DNA from: Molossus alvarezi
Lineage: Eukaryota; Chordata; Mammalia; Chiroptera; Molossidae
Reading direction: 5' to 3'
Length of the DNA stretch: 64,000 nt
NCBI GenBank assembly: GCA_037176705.1
Contig: CM073908.1
Coordinates: 131,615,430 to 131,679,429 of the forward strand
Below are positions 12,410-23,194 of the stretch, in pieces. The notes under the pieces were generated by a model. The model was not told where the DNA came from, made no database searches, and saw nothing but the letters and a program-made list of their open reading frames with translations. Position 1 is the stretch's first letter. Every line of letters begins with the position of its first letter. A program made the translations under genes and the position numbers.

Positions 12410-13500
12410 CTTTTTACCTAAAGCCTTTTTGCCTCTTTTCTACTTAATACCAGTCAATTTTACTTGCTTATTTTATATCAAACAACTTGAAAACTTTCCT
12501 CTGAGGGATGATGTATGATAATAAGGTTAAGGGCAGACAGAGCAACATATTAATAAGAAAGCTATGGCATACATGTATATATATAACTATATACACAAAG
12601 ATATATATAAACTGTCATGTACCAGCTTTACTAGACAGATTTTGTATAGTTATACTTTTTCATAGCCAGTAGCAATATTAGTTCTTTAATGGTCCTTCTG
12701 CTTGCAATATTACAGATTGCTCATCGCTAGGCTCTCAATTCTCAGAAAGCACAGAGTTTGTGAGTCTTATATTTTATTTGAAGGAACAGTTGATTTATGC
12801 ATCATTAATTAATTCTCACCTCTCAGTGAGGGAACTAAGTACTTTCTTAGCTAGTTGATATCTGAAAAAACTGCACACATTGTTTAATGACACTGGTTGA
12901 AGACCAATAAAATATTCCAGTATCTACTTAAGTTGAGATATATGTATTATTATTCCTATTAAGAAACTCCTAAAATTGCATTTTACAAAATTATTATGAT
13001 TCTACTAAGGTGATAACACAATACTCTAGAAAAAGTTAAACATAAGGGTGAGAAAACACTACATTGTAAATTGTTTGGTGCAAGTATCACCATAGCATTT
13101 GTTAATAATTATTTATTTAAAATCTCTATTTTCTGCATCCACCTCACCATACTTCTGATTGTTCATAAATAAGGGCTAGGACAACAGATATGGCTAGCTA
13201 AAAAAAAAGAAAGAAAAAAGATGTTTTTCTTCACCCAGAGTCCTCCTAGGATTTAGGAGAGGTAACATGTTCCTAGAATCTAGCAGAGCTAATAAGACTA
13301 TGTCAAAAGGGTTGAAGAGGTAAGAGAGAATGAGCCTATTGATTCCATAGCTTCCATTCTGATTTGCCTGACAGATTTGGTCAGGCAAAGTGCAGAAACT
13401 CTTGAAGCTAATCTCAATAATGTCTACAGGGATATCTTTGTTAAGTAAAAGTGTGGTGAACCAATAGAATAGTCCCCTATAAGGAGGAAGAAATTACTCT
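12410..13500. other. Unassigned AT-rich sequence
   Basis: A short TA-rich simple sequence lies at about 12570-12610. No repeat family, RNA gene or coding frame is recognised. Confidence 0.4.
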
Positions 13501-13504
13501 ATAA

Positions 13505-13605
13505 TTAAACAATTCTGACATCAAATTCTAATTCTAGCACTTACTAATAGTTTAACTCCTTTGAGCCTCAGATTATCTTAGCTAAACAGAAGGGAACTGC
13601 TGAGG
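13505..13605 (+). mobile_element. MIR-like fragment
   Basis: Reads like the MIR core on the plus strand (attctagcacttactaatag, then ctttgagcctcagattatct). Diverged. Confidence 0.5.
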
Positions 13606-13639
13606 AGACTGAGAAGTATTTAGTCATGTTAGACTGTAA

Positions 13640-14458
13640 TTCAACAAATAGATACAGGACATTTACTATATTTCAGGTATGACACAAGTACTGAGAAGAT
13701 GTTAAAAAGGCAGATCCAGAGCTCCAGAGGATTTAGGGGTGGTAGAGATACAGATTTATAAATAATTATAATAGAAGATGGTAATCAATATAATTACCAT
13801 GTGTATTGGGGGTAACGGGGAAGAAGCCTGGAAATGCCTAGAATCAAGCAACTCTTTGCAAGGACTATAACTTTGGGCTGAGATTTTAAGGATTCAAATA
13901 TGCACTTATTAGAAATAGTAACATGAGGATGACAGAAAGAATAATGGTGTGAATTACATAAAGAGGTTTGTAGCAAGAGGATACTAACAAGCAACTATAG
14001 AAAATTAAGTTGACCAGGTAGGCAAGGGCCAGAGAATGAAGAGACTGGTTTGTCATACCAAGAAATGTTGTCTCCCCCTACAAAGGTGTTGAGAAGCCAA
14101 TGACATATTTTGAGCAAAGAGTGGATGTTGTGTTTTTTCTAGAAATATTATTCTCCAGAGAGTTTGGAGGATGGTTTGAAGAAAGGTAAAATTAAAGAAG
14201 AGAGAACAGCAAAGAGAGACCCTACAATGGGTAGGATCTAGTGAGAGTTGTAGCAGTAGGGATGGAGACAAAGTTAAAAGATCAAGAATTTACTTATGGA
14301 GCAGAGTGAATAAATATGTGGACAAACGGAGTATGGGAGATAAGGAGATCTAGAAGGACTTCTGGGTTTGGGACTTGGACAACTGAATGGATGGTAGCTG
14401 TTACTCACCAATATAAGAAATTTCAAAAGAAGTATACAGAATAGGAAGATGATAAGCC
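13640..14458 (-). mobile_element. Long L2-type LINE fragment, antisense
   Basis: About 820 bp match in order the antisense L2-associated text common in mammals: tactatatttcaggtatgac, ttgggctgagattttaagga, ttgaccaggtaggcaagggc, tgttgagaagccaatgacat and ggtttgggacttggacaact. The minus-strand frames in this interval (66-73 codons) are broken and not functional. A hAT element is inserted at its right end. Confidence 0.65.
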
Positions 14459-14461
14459 TCA

Positions 14462-14652
14462 CAGTGGTTCTCAACCTTCCTAATGCTGCAACCATTTAAT
14501 ATAGTTCCTCACGTTGTAGTGACCCCAACCATAAAATTATTTTTGTTGCTACTTCATAACTGTAATTTTGCTACTGTTATGTCTTAGGCAACCCCTGTGA
14601 AAGGGTTGTTCAACCCTCAAAGGGGTCGCGACCCACAGGTTGAGAACCGCTG
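14462..14652. mobile_element. Non-autonomous hAT element resembling SPIN/URR1
   Basis: About 191 bp with terminal inverted repeats cagtggttctcaacc and ggttgagaaccgctg (14 of 15 complementary). The interior contains aaaggggtcgcgacccacag on one side and tcataactgtaattttgcta in the middle. These features match the SPIN/URR1 group of hAT transposons known from bats, rodents and other tetrapods. It encodes no transposase. No clean 8-bp target duplication is visible (aagcctca against cctagaac). Confidence 0.8.
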
Positions 14653-14654
14653 CC

Positions 14655-15235
14655 TAGAACATGAAGTATTCACAAGACATTCATTTTGAAACATAAAACA
14701 TCTGGAAAAGAGTCTAGTGCAAATAAACAGTCAAGAAATTATAGTTCATATTCTTTTTGCACCAAGAAAATTTGTCATTAAGCTACTGAATACATGTAAT
14801 TAAAACTTTTAAGCAACATTTGGTCTCCTTTAAGTTTAATAACAGATTCTTTCTTATAAATTTTGAACATGCTCATCCCTCCATAAGGGATCCTGCTTGC
14901 CCAATCCATCTGGCTCTTTTCATCCTTCCAGTGTTGTTTTGAATATCTCCTAAGTCAGGCCTTCTATAGCCATCGTAAGAAATAGACACCATCCCAACTT
15001 AGTACATATCACACCTTCTTATTAGTGATCTTCATTAAAAAATGATCAATTTTCAAATAAATAACTCACATTATTTTATTTGCTTATTAGTTTATTTGCC
15101 TTTCCCATTAGATTCCATTCTAAGGTCCACATTGAATAAATGAACAAATGAATAAATGAATGAAATTGGTAGACTCTGTTTAACTTTGTTAACTATCCAA
15201 TTTGTAGATATAAAAATTCCTTAGCCTACTCATGT
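14655..15235. other. Unassigned sequence
   Basis: No gene or RNA recognised. The text tgaataaatgaacaaatgaa near 15133-15165 is a short TGAA-type simple stretch, perhaps an L2 tail. Confidence 0.35.
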
Positions 15236-15237
15236 TA

Positions 15238-15558
15238 CAGGCCTACCTCAGAGATGTTACAGGTTGGGTTCCACACCACTGCTATAAAGTGAATAAGTGA
15301 GTCACATGAATTTTTTTGTTTTCTTGTTATATTTACACCATACTGTCATCTACTAAGTGTGCAATAGCATTATATCTGAACAAAAACAATGTACATACCT
15401 TAATTTCAAAATACTTTATTGCTAAAAAGGCTAACCATCATCTGATCATGTTGGAAAAATAATGCCAAGAGACTTGTCAAATGCAGGGTTGTCATAAGCC
15501 TTTAATTTGTTTTTTAAAATGCAGTATCTGTGAAGTACAACAAAATGAGGCATGCCTG
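15238..15558. mobile_element. Non-autonomous Tigger/pogo-like DNA transposon
   Basis: The left end caggcctacctcagagatgt and the right end tgaggcatgcctg form imperfect inverted termini. The interior (gtgtgcaatagcattatatc, caatgtacataccttaattt) matches a common mammalian Tigger-group non-autonomous element. It is preceded by TA, but the right flank is AA, so the TA duplication has decayed. No transposase remains. Confidence 0.7.
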
Positions 15559-15559
15559 A

Positions 15560-16335
15560 ATATACATTTGCAAAACCCACATTGCTTTCAGTTTTTTCAT
15601 ATTTCACTTCCTTGTGTCTCAGAATAAGGCAGGGAAGGAAGAGAAAGTTGATAAAACACAAAATTGTGAAACAGTCTCTTTCACAAACAATAATAAATGT
15701 CTGTGGTTTGTATACCACACCATTATAAATGTATTAATGATTAGAACTCTAAAAAAAATTATGAACCAGCAAGGAAATACCTCCGCAATACCATGAGCCA
15801 GCTTAATGTGCCTAGAGCAATGAAAGTCAAGAAAATCCTACTTGAGCATCTATTATAGGCAAACTGGTGTGCCATCCTTGGCAGGTGATAAAAATGATTG
15901 AAAGCATGGTATCTACACTAAATGAATTTACAATATAGTAATGAGGATGAGAAAATTACAAATAACTAAGCTGTATGGCAGAATGTGAAACAAGTTATGA
16001 GACCTGCTGAAACACAGCACCATCAGAAGACATAAAAGTCCTTTCCCAAGTCAGCAATTTGCTTTCTTAAAATATGGTGGCATCATGTCTAATCCAAGCA
16101 TAGACAAAGTAACAAACCAGAGAGGAGGGGAGTAATGCACGTCTTGGGAATTTGACACTATCCTTGGAAATATACAACACAAAGTAGAATGCAATCACAG
16201 AATCAGAAACCACAAAATAGGTTCATGGTTTTTACTGCATGTTTGAAATCCATCTTTTCTTCACCAAATTTTGTGACTTTTTAAAGTGACTGAAAGTGAT
16301 TTAAAAAATATATATAACAGTGACTTTCTTCCATG
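15560..16335. other. Unassigned sequence
   Basis: No gene or recognised repeat. The frames at 15446-15718 (minus, 90 codons) and 15614-15796 overlap the Tigger fossil or are short. They show no domain. Confidence 0.35.
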
Positions 16336-16340
16336 TCTGT

Positions 16341-16562
16341 TTTAAATCTTTTTATTTATTTATTTATTTTATTTATTGATTTTAGACAGAGAGGAAGGGA
16401 CAGGGAGAGATAGAAACATTGATGAGAGAGAACATCGAAGGGCCACCTCCTACATGCCCCCTACTGGGAATTTGGCCCACAACCTGGGCATGTGCCCTGA
16501 CCTGGAATCGAACTGGCAACATCTTGGTGCATAGGTCAACGCTCAACCACACCAGCCAGGCT
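16341..16562 (-). mobile_element. Ves SINE, group B
   Basis: The antisense copy starts with a TTTA-rich A-tail reverse and gattttagacagagaggaag. It ends with the head (accacaccagccagg). It is joined within a few bases to another Ves copy downstream. A target-site-like tgttttaaatctt lies at 16338-16350. Confidence 0.88.
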
Positions 16563-16565
16563 AAC

Positions 16566-16806
16566 TCTTTTTTTTTTTAATCCTCACCCAAGGATATTTT
16601 GCTATTGATTTTTTTTTCAGATAGAGTAGGAGAGAGGGAGGGGGAGAGAGCGCGAGGGAAACGCATCAATTTATGGCCTCCCACATGACCCAGACCAGGG
16701 CCGGGGATCACACTGCAACGGAGGTGCGTGCTTTTAACTGGAATCAAACCCACGACTCTTTGATCCACAGGGTGACACTCTAACTGTTGAGCCAAACCAG
16801 CCAGGG
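16566..16806 (-). mobile_element. Ves SINE, group A
   Basis: The antisense copy starts with the T-run and hairpin (tcctcacccaagga) and ends at gccaaaccagccaggg. Downstream tgttttaactctt (16808-16820) matches the target site left of the neighbouring SINE. Confidence 0.9.
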
Positions 16807-16824
16807 ATGTTTTAACTCTTAAAT

Positions 16825-17146
16825 ACACATAAAAGAGCCACAATGTCTGCAACCTGAGGAATTATATTTGAGATTTTTATACTCCATAGACTTGTTATTG
16901 CTTACCTTATTACATATGGAATTAGAAGCAAATCAATGGTCAATTTGTTTTCTTTAATGAAGCAATAAGAAATAAGAGTTTTGTCAAAGTAGATAGAATA
17001 TAAAGACATTGAATGATGATAAATTAAATTGATGATAAAGATTGCAATGATATAGTCAACTTTATCACTAATTTCACAATTAAATTGTTAGAGCTCTCCT
17101 GCCTTGAATTTTCTCCATGTTGAATTTTAATACTTCAGAAAACATT
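16825..17146. other. Unassigned AT-rich sequence
   Basis: No repeat or gene is recognised. The stretch ends at the left target duplication of the L1 downstream. Confidence 0.35.
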
Positions 17147-18041
17147 TAAAAACCTAAGATATCCACTCATCTACTGATGGACACTTGGGTTGTTTCCAGA
17201 TCTTAGCTATTGTAAATAGTGCTGCTATGAACACGGGGGTTCATATATTCTTCCTAATTGGTGTTTCAGGGTTCTTAGAATATATTCCTAGAAGTGGGAT
17301 CACTGGGTCAAATGGAAGTTCAATTTTTAATTTTTTGAGGTAACACCATATTGTTTTCCATAGTGGCTGCACCAGTCTGCATTCCCACCAGCAGTGTACT
17401 AGAGTCCCCTTTTCTCCACATCATCGCCAGCACTTGTAGTTTGAGGATTTGTTGAAGGCCATAATTCTGGCAGGTGTGAGGTGATATCTCATAGTCATTT
17501 TAATTTGCATCTCTCTGATGATTAGAGATATTGAGCATTTTTTCATATGTCTCCTGGCCAACAGTATATGAGTGGGAAAAAAAAGCTGTGGTACATTTAT
17601 ATAATGGAATACTATGCAGCTGTAAGAAATAAAGATCTCTTACCTTTTGAGATGACATGGAGGAACCTGGAGAGTATTATGCTCAGTGAAATAAGCCAGT
17701 CAGGGAAAAATAATAGTACCACATGATCTCCCTTATTTATAGAACATCATAAACAAAAGAAGCTGTAGACCAAAAGAGATCCAAGTCATGGAAGAAAGGA
17801 ACAGACTAACACACTTGAGAGGGCTGGGAGGTGGGAGGGGTAGGAAGAGATAAACCAAAGAACTTATATGCATATATGCATAATCAATGGACACAGACAT
17901 TAGGTTGGGGAAAGTAGGAGGGGGGTGGGAGCATGGAGGAGAGGGTCAATGGAGTAAAAAGGGGACATCTGTATACTTTCAACAATAAAATAAATAAATA
18001 AATCTAAACCATGATTTAAAAAATAATAAAAACCTAAGATA
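17147..18041 (+). mobile_element. 5'-inverted L1 with perfect 15-bp target duplications
   Basis: Perfect 15-bp duplications (taaaaacctaagata) lie at 17147-17161 and 18027-18041. Between them the first part, 17162 to about 17570, is antisense L1 ORF2 (atccactcatctactgatgg, tgggatcactgggtcaaatg). From about 17578 onward the sequence is sense L1 beginning at agctgtggtacat and running through the 3' UTR to an A-rich tail. The two parts meet at adjacent L1 positions (gagtgg, then aaaaaagctgtgg). This is the signature of twin priming, in which the 5' part is inverted during insertion. The element has no intact ORF. Confidence 0.93.
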
Positions 18042-18044
18042 GAA

Positions 18045-18675
18045 ATTTTATAGTAAAATTTTAAAATCTTATTCCTTTCATGACCTAGTTATTCTCAGGT
18101 CTAGACTTATAATAATACTTATACCTCCAATGACAATTACTTTTAGATTTACTTCAGTGTCTGCATTCTTACACATCTATTAATTTGCAATGTAACTTTT
18201 TGATGCAGTCGTTTGATCACAGATTGTTTTATTTTCATAATATTAATTATACTTATATCTATCAATAATATTTCCTTATTTCTATGAACTCACGATTATC
18301 TTATATAAACTGGATGCATTTACTGGTGTCAATGTCTCCATTCTGTCAATAGATAGTAGCAATATACTGTATTCAGAACTCCACTCACTGTTTTTCTTAC
18401 CCTTTTATTAGTGCATATAGTACTCAAAAGTCCTATATTATTGATGAAGAATATAACTGTTGCAAATTAAATGAAATTGCCCATTTGTTTGTAAAATATA
18501 CATCATAAAGAAATAATTTACCTAATAAAACTGAATGTTGTCTACAATAAATTAAGATAATTAACCAGACTGAAGATAAAAGAATTACATACTTCTGCAG
18601 AAATATTGATTTTTAAATTACTCTACTCTTTAGTGTACTTTCCCCGTTGATTCATTTTGTGTCATTAAAAAGTTA
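18045..18675. other. Unassigned AT-rich sequence
   Basis: No repeat family, gene or RNA is recognised. Confidence 0.35.
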
Positions 18676-18679
18676 TTTA

Positions 18680-18862
18680 GCTCTGGCCTGAGTGGCTCAG
18701 CTGGTTGGAGCACCACCCATACACTGAAAGGTCGCAGTTCAGTCCTAGGTCAGGGCACATACACAGGTTGCTGGTTTGATCCCCAGTTGGGGAATTTACA
18801 AAAAGCAATGAATTGATGTTTCTCTCCCTTCCTCTCTCTCTACAATCAATAAATTATTTTTA
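18680..18862 (+). mobile_element. Ves SINE, group B
   Basis: Head ctctggcctgagtggctcag, B-box-like region (gcagttcagtcc), CT-rich part and a short A/T tail. Shorter than group A, no terminal hairpin. Confidence 0.85.
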
Positions 18863-18869
18863 ATTCTTT

Positions 18870-19540
18870 ATAAATTTTAGGGCTTTTCAGATAACATTAA
18901 TTTATAATTGTAAAATAAATAATTTGGAAAATGTCGTGCCTAAAATTATAACTGTTGGAGCTTTTCAAAACACTGCAATTTACCAGTTCTATTCTACTCA
19001 AGATTATTTAGCACCTCTAACTTCTGTTAGACCCTAATGGATATTATTTTCTAAATTTTGAGAAAATATCCACCTTTTTAGTATTTAAAGTCATTTGCTT
19101 CCATTTCCACAATAGCTTTAGATTCTTCTTAACAAAAAGTGAAAATCATTTTTTATATGTACTTAGGTTTCTCTTTATTCCAAACATGAAGAGGGAGCAC
19201 CAAAGTCTTCCTTTTGTGAAACATAATTTAAGGTGAAATAGAATTAAAGGTGAAGTCTGTTCCTTCTACCTTGGACAAATTCTATGTATAAATGTAGAAT
19301 TTACATTTACATGCTCCCCAAATTTGTGTCTGATTAAAGATAAAAGTTAATACTCCAACTACAACAGGAAAACTATATCTTCAATTGAAAAAATGGCTGT
19401 GCTCTTAAAATGGTCTGACCTTCATTGAAGGCAATAATTATGTTAGTTCTTTTTTCACTACTGATAAATGCTCCATAATGCTCATTCGCTTCCATCATTC
19501 CCATACATAAAGTGATCCTACAACTAAGTAAAAAATGTAG
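18870..19540. other. Unassigned AT-rich sequence
   Basis: No repeat or gene recognised. The 104-codon minus frame at 19373-19687 runs into the L1 fossil downstream and has no domain. Confidence 0.35.
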
Positions 19541-19544
19541 CCTA

Positions 19545-19900
19545 TTAGGAAAAGTAGACGGAAGATGTGAACAGTCAGTTCGCAAAAAAAAGGAAATTCT
19601 AATGGCTACTGAACATATAAAAATGCTGCACCTCACGCAAGATAGAAAAAAATGCGAATTACAATGACGCATATCACTTTTTAGCATTTTTTAAAATGTA
19701 AGGCTAGTTGGCATACAATATTAGTTTCTGCTATAAGCATGTTCATATGCTATGAGTGAGAATGTCAGGTGGCAGAACCTCTATGGAGGGCAATCTGGCA
19801 ATACCTATCTAATTTTTGAAGTATGTATGCCACTTTACTAAGCAATACGCCTCTGGGAATTGATTCTACACATGTACATGTGAGATACAAACCTGGTGTT
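19545..19900 (+). mobile_element. Old L1 ORF2 end/3' UTR
   Basis: Decayed match to an old L1M. Landmarks are tggctactgaacatataaaa, tctatggagggcaatctggc and gcctctgggaattgattcta, in the order of the ORF2 end and 3' UTR. No coding capacity remains. Confidence 0.65.
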
Positions 19901-19904
19901 TCAG

Positions 19905-20420
19905 ATCATCATTCATCCCGACTCCTTTTACAGTTAGGTATGACCACACCACGAACTTCTTTCCAGTGAAACATGGTCAGAAGTCATGGTGCCTGCACCA
20001 AAGAATCAATCATTTTGCTCTATTCTTTCACTTCCCTTCTTGACTGGAATGGCCATTACCAGAGTGGCCTTAGAAGTCACACTCCTTTATTCTATAAAAT
20101 GTATCTAATGAGTTTTGAGGTGTTTATTTTTTATCAGAATTAACCCATTGCACAAAACAATCAGAATGTATGTGTTATATACCTTGACAATGTAAAATTG
20201 ATATTATAACTAAAAGAAAGTGAAAGGTGCAAGAGGAGAGTTAAATTGGAGGGAACTAGAGGGTCTAAGTTCCTTGTTTTACATGGTAGGAAATAAAAAT
20301 AATACTTTCTAAAGCTGGAAAAGAAACACATGCCTTTGTAGATTATTAAAAGTGATATGGACAATCAAAAAATTATTTTAACCAACCCAAATATAGAAGA
20401 GGAAGGAGAGAAATATATGA
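19905..20420. other. Unassigned sequence, faint LTR-like trace
   Basis: The part around 19930-20010 (tatgaccacaccacgaactt) faintly resembles an MLT-type LTR, but the match is too weak to call. No gene is recognised. Confidence 0.3.
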
Positions 20421-20438
20421 TATAAAGAAGCTTGTCCT

Positions 20439-20690
20439 GCCCTGGCCGGTTTGGCTCAGCGGTTAAAGCATCGGCCTGCGGTCCTGAGAGACCCGGGTTC
20501 GGTTCCCACTAAGGGCATGTACCTCGGTTGCAGTTTGTCCCCGGCTCTGGTCAGTCGTGCGGGTGGCAGCCACTCGATGTGTCCCTTTCACATCGATGTT
20601 TCTCTCTCTCTGTTCCTCTCTCTCCCTCCCACTCTACCTGAACAAAAAATGGAAAAATGTCCTCGGGTGAGGATTAAAAAAAAAAAAAAG
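20439..20690 (+). mobile_element. Ves SINE, group A, young, with perfect 14-bp target duplications
   Basis: Perfect duplications aagaagcttgtcct lie at 20425-20438 and 20691-20704. The element starts at gccctggccggtttggctca, has an intact A box and B box, a CT-rich part, the terminal hairpin cctcgggtgagg and an A-tail of 13. A diagnostic gtcctgagagacccgg is shared with the copy at 62135. The intact flanks and promoter suggest a recent insertion. Its 93-codon frame (20451-20732) is a read-through of the SINE and not a gene. Confidence 0.97.
20452..20506 (+). promoter_or_regulatory. Internal RNA polymerase III promoter of the Ves SINE
   Basis: The A box tggctcagcgg (20452-20462) matches the tRNA A-box consensus exactly. 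The B box ggttcggttcc (20496-20506) matches the B-box consensus except at one position. This tRNA-derived promoter would drive SINE transcription if the locus were permissive. Confidence 0.8.
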
Positions 20691-20839
20691 AAGAAGCTTG
20701 TCCTCCTCTTTCATAACTTGGAATTTTCATAAATTGCTTAACAATTATAAGTCACAAAAAAGAGATAAGTAAATATATCCTTAGAGTTAGTAGGAATATC
20801 TTAAAGTACAAAAAAAACATAAGTCATTATCTCTGGTTT

Positions 20840-21390
20840 GAGACCACACAGATGGACTTTGAGGGCATTATGCTATGTGAAGTAAGTCAGACAGAGAAAG
20901 ATGAATATTGTATGATCTTACTTATATATGGAATCTAAAAAATCCAAACTCAATCATTACGTTGTACACCTGAAAGTAATATAATGCTATCTCATTTATA
21001 CTTCAAATTTTAAAAAGCCAAACTCATAGAAACAATAAGTAGGATGATTGGTTTCCAGGTGCTGGGGGTAGAGGAAATGTTAGTCAAAGGGTACAAACTT
21101 ACATTTATGAGATGGATAAGTTCTGTGAAGCTAATGTACAACATATACATTAACTATAGTTAAAATACTGTATTATGTACTTGAAAGTTGCTAAGAGAGA
21201 AAGTCTTAAATGTGCTCACCAAGAAAGTGAAATGGTAATTATATGATGTGGTGGAGATGTTAGTTAATGTTATAGTGGTAATCATTTTGCAATATATAAG
21301 TTTATCAAATTAACATGTTGTATACCTTAAACTTATTCAATACCATATGTCAATTATATCGCCAAAAGTTGGGGGAAAAGTCATTACCTC
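20840..21390 (+). mobile_element. Old L1 3' UTR (L1MA type)
   Basis: Landmarks in order are gtgaagtaagtcagacagag, acgttgtacacctgaaagta, gattggtttccaggtgctgg and catatgtcaattatatcgcc. These follow an L1MA 3' UTR on the plus strand, ending in an A-rich tail at about 21390. Confidence 0.8.
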
Positions 21391-22178
21391 TGAGGAGTGA
21401 AGATTAGAAAGTACTGCTTATCTTTACCTTTTTTTGTCCTCCTACTGAATTCAAATAAAATTTAATTTAATGATTTTATTTGAATTTGTATTCACAGTAT
21501 AATCTTATTTTAAGCATTTTTTTCTATCTTTTCAAGTGTTATCTCTCTATTGATTAATAAGGAGATACTTGGACTAAAAAAAGGTTAATTATAGTTTTAT
21601 TCTGCAGATTAAGAAAATTTTAATTTTTCTTTGTATTTTGGTTGAAATTTCATTTCTCTTTGTACTTTTACTTTAATTTTGAGCTTGTATAATTATTTTT
21701 AATTTAATTAATGTCATTAAAAGACAAAGACAGTTAAAATTTTATTTTAAACAAGTATTTTCACTGTGAAAATGGGTTTGAATGAGGTTTTAACTTCTTT
21801 TTACTCTTCTATATATTTTAAATGAGTTTTACTTTCTAAGTTGCTTTTTTCTTACACATTTGCTTTTTATTGCCTATCATTAATTTTTAAATAAAGCTGT
21901 CATTACTTAAAAGAGAGATGTAAAATGTTACATATAGTACATGTAGGATTTTCATTCTCAAAATTGAGGAGGATATTAACGGTGCCTAAAAATCATTTCT
22001 AAATATAACCTTTATTTTTTCCTGTAATTATATAATGTTTTTGTATCTACTAAATTATTTTCAAAAAATAATCTAAGTTATTGGCCACTGACCTATAATA
22101 TTTTATTTCTTTAGGATACTTACAACTTGTGAAGGAAGTATCTTAACATTTCCTAGAACACTCACAGGCTATAGATTT
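21390..22178. other. Very AT-rich sequence
   Basis: Strongly AT-rich with long T and A runs. No gene, RNA or assignable repeat is recognised. Confidence 0.4.
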
Positions 22179-22179
22179 G

Positions 22180-22730
22180 CAGGTGACCCCATTTATCCAT
22201 GGGAGATACATTCCAAGACCCAAGTGGATGCTTCAAACCATAGATAATGGCTATAACTATGGCTATAACTATGCTTTTTCTATACATGCACACTTATAAT
22301 AAACTTTAATTTCTAAATTAGGAAGAGTAAGACATTAACAATAAAACCAATAATAAAGTAGAACAATTATAACAAATCAATATAATAAAAGTTAAATTAA
22401 TATGGCATTCGTTAGTAAAATAAAGGTGACTTGAACACAAGCACTGTGATACCATGACAGTCGATCTGATTACTGAGATGCCTGCTACTAAGTGACTAGT
22501 GGGCTGGAAGTGTCTACACAGCAGAAACATGGGACAAAGGGATGATTCACATCCCCTGCAGGGTAGAGCCTGACAATATAAGATTTAATCATACTACTCA
22601 GAACAGTATGCAACTTTAAACTTATAAACTATTTATTTCTGGAATTTAACGTTCTATATTTTTGGACCATGGTAGAGTGCAGGTAACCAAAACCATAGAA
22701 AACAAAACTGAGAATAAAGGGGGACAATTG
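22180..22730. mobile_element. Tigger/pogo-like DNA transposon fossil
   Basis: Imperfect inverted ends caggtgaccccatttatcc and the complement of gaataaagggggacaattg (about 14 of 19 positions agree), with TA following the right end. The interior has taataaactttaatttctaa and aataaagtagaacaattata, as in common mammalian Tigger-group elements. A 12-bp tandem duplication (ggctataactat twice) lies at 22249-22272. No transposase frame remains. Confidence 0.7.
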
Positions 22731-22914
22731 TATTATTAAAACATATAAGATAAAATCAAAAGAAAGTGAAAAATCCTGAAGTTAAGACAAGATGAAACAC
22801 TTTGACATCAGAAAGTGATATGTGCAAGAGAAATAAAGTAAAATAGATGTCTTTCCAATTTTATCCATGCTGTTAAATAAAAAAAAAAGACCAGAGAGAG
22901 TATGTGGATTTTAT

Positions 22915-23178
22915 TTATTTATTTAATCATTTATTTATTTTAATCCTCACCCAAGGATATTTTTTCCATTTATTTTCAGACAGTGTGGGAGGGAGGGAAG
23001 AAGAGAGAGAGAGAGAAACATCGATGTGAGAGAGACACATTAACTGGTTGCCTCCTGCACGACCCCAACCAGGGCTGGGATGAACTGCAACTGAGGTACA
23101 AGCCTTTGACTGGGATTAAACCCACAACTCATTGGTCCATGGGCCGATGCTCTAACTGCTGAGCCAAACCGGCCAGGG
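22915..23178 (-). mobile_element. Ves SINE, group A
   Basis: The antisense copy has a TTTA-rich tail, then tcctcacccaagga, the purine tract and the head gagccaaaccggccaggg. Flanking tgtggattttat (22903-22914) and agtagattttat (23181-23192) agree at 10 of 12 positions. Confidence 0.92.
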
Positions 23179-23194
23179 CAAGTAGATTTTATAA

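Noticed and set aside
20452..20506. A tRNA gene
   Set aside because: The A and B boxes belong to the tRNA-derived head of a SINE. The folded cloverleaf is not maintained and a CT-rich tail follows.
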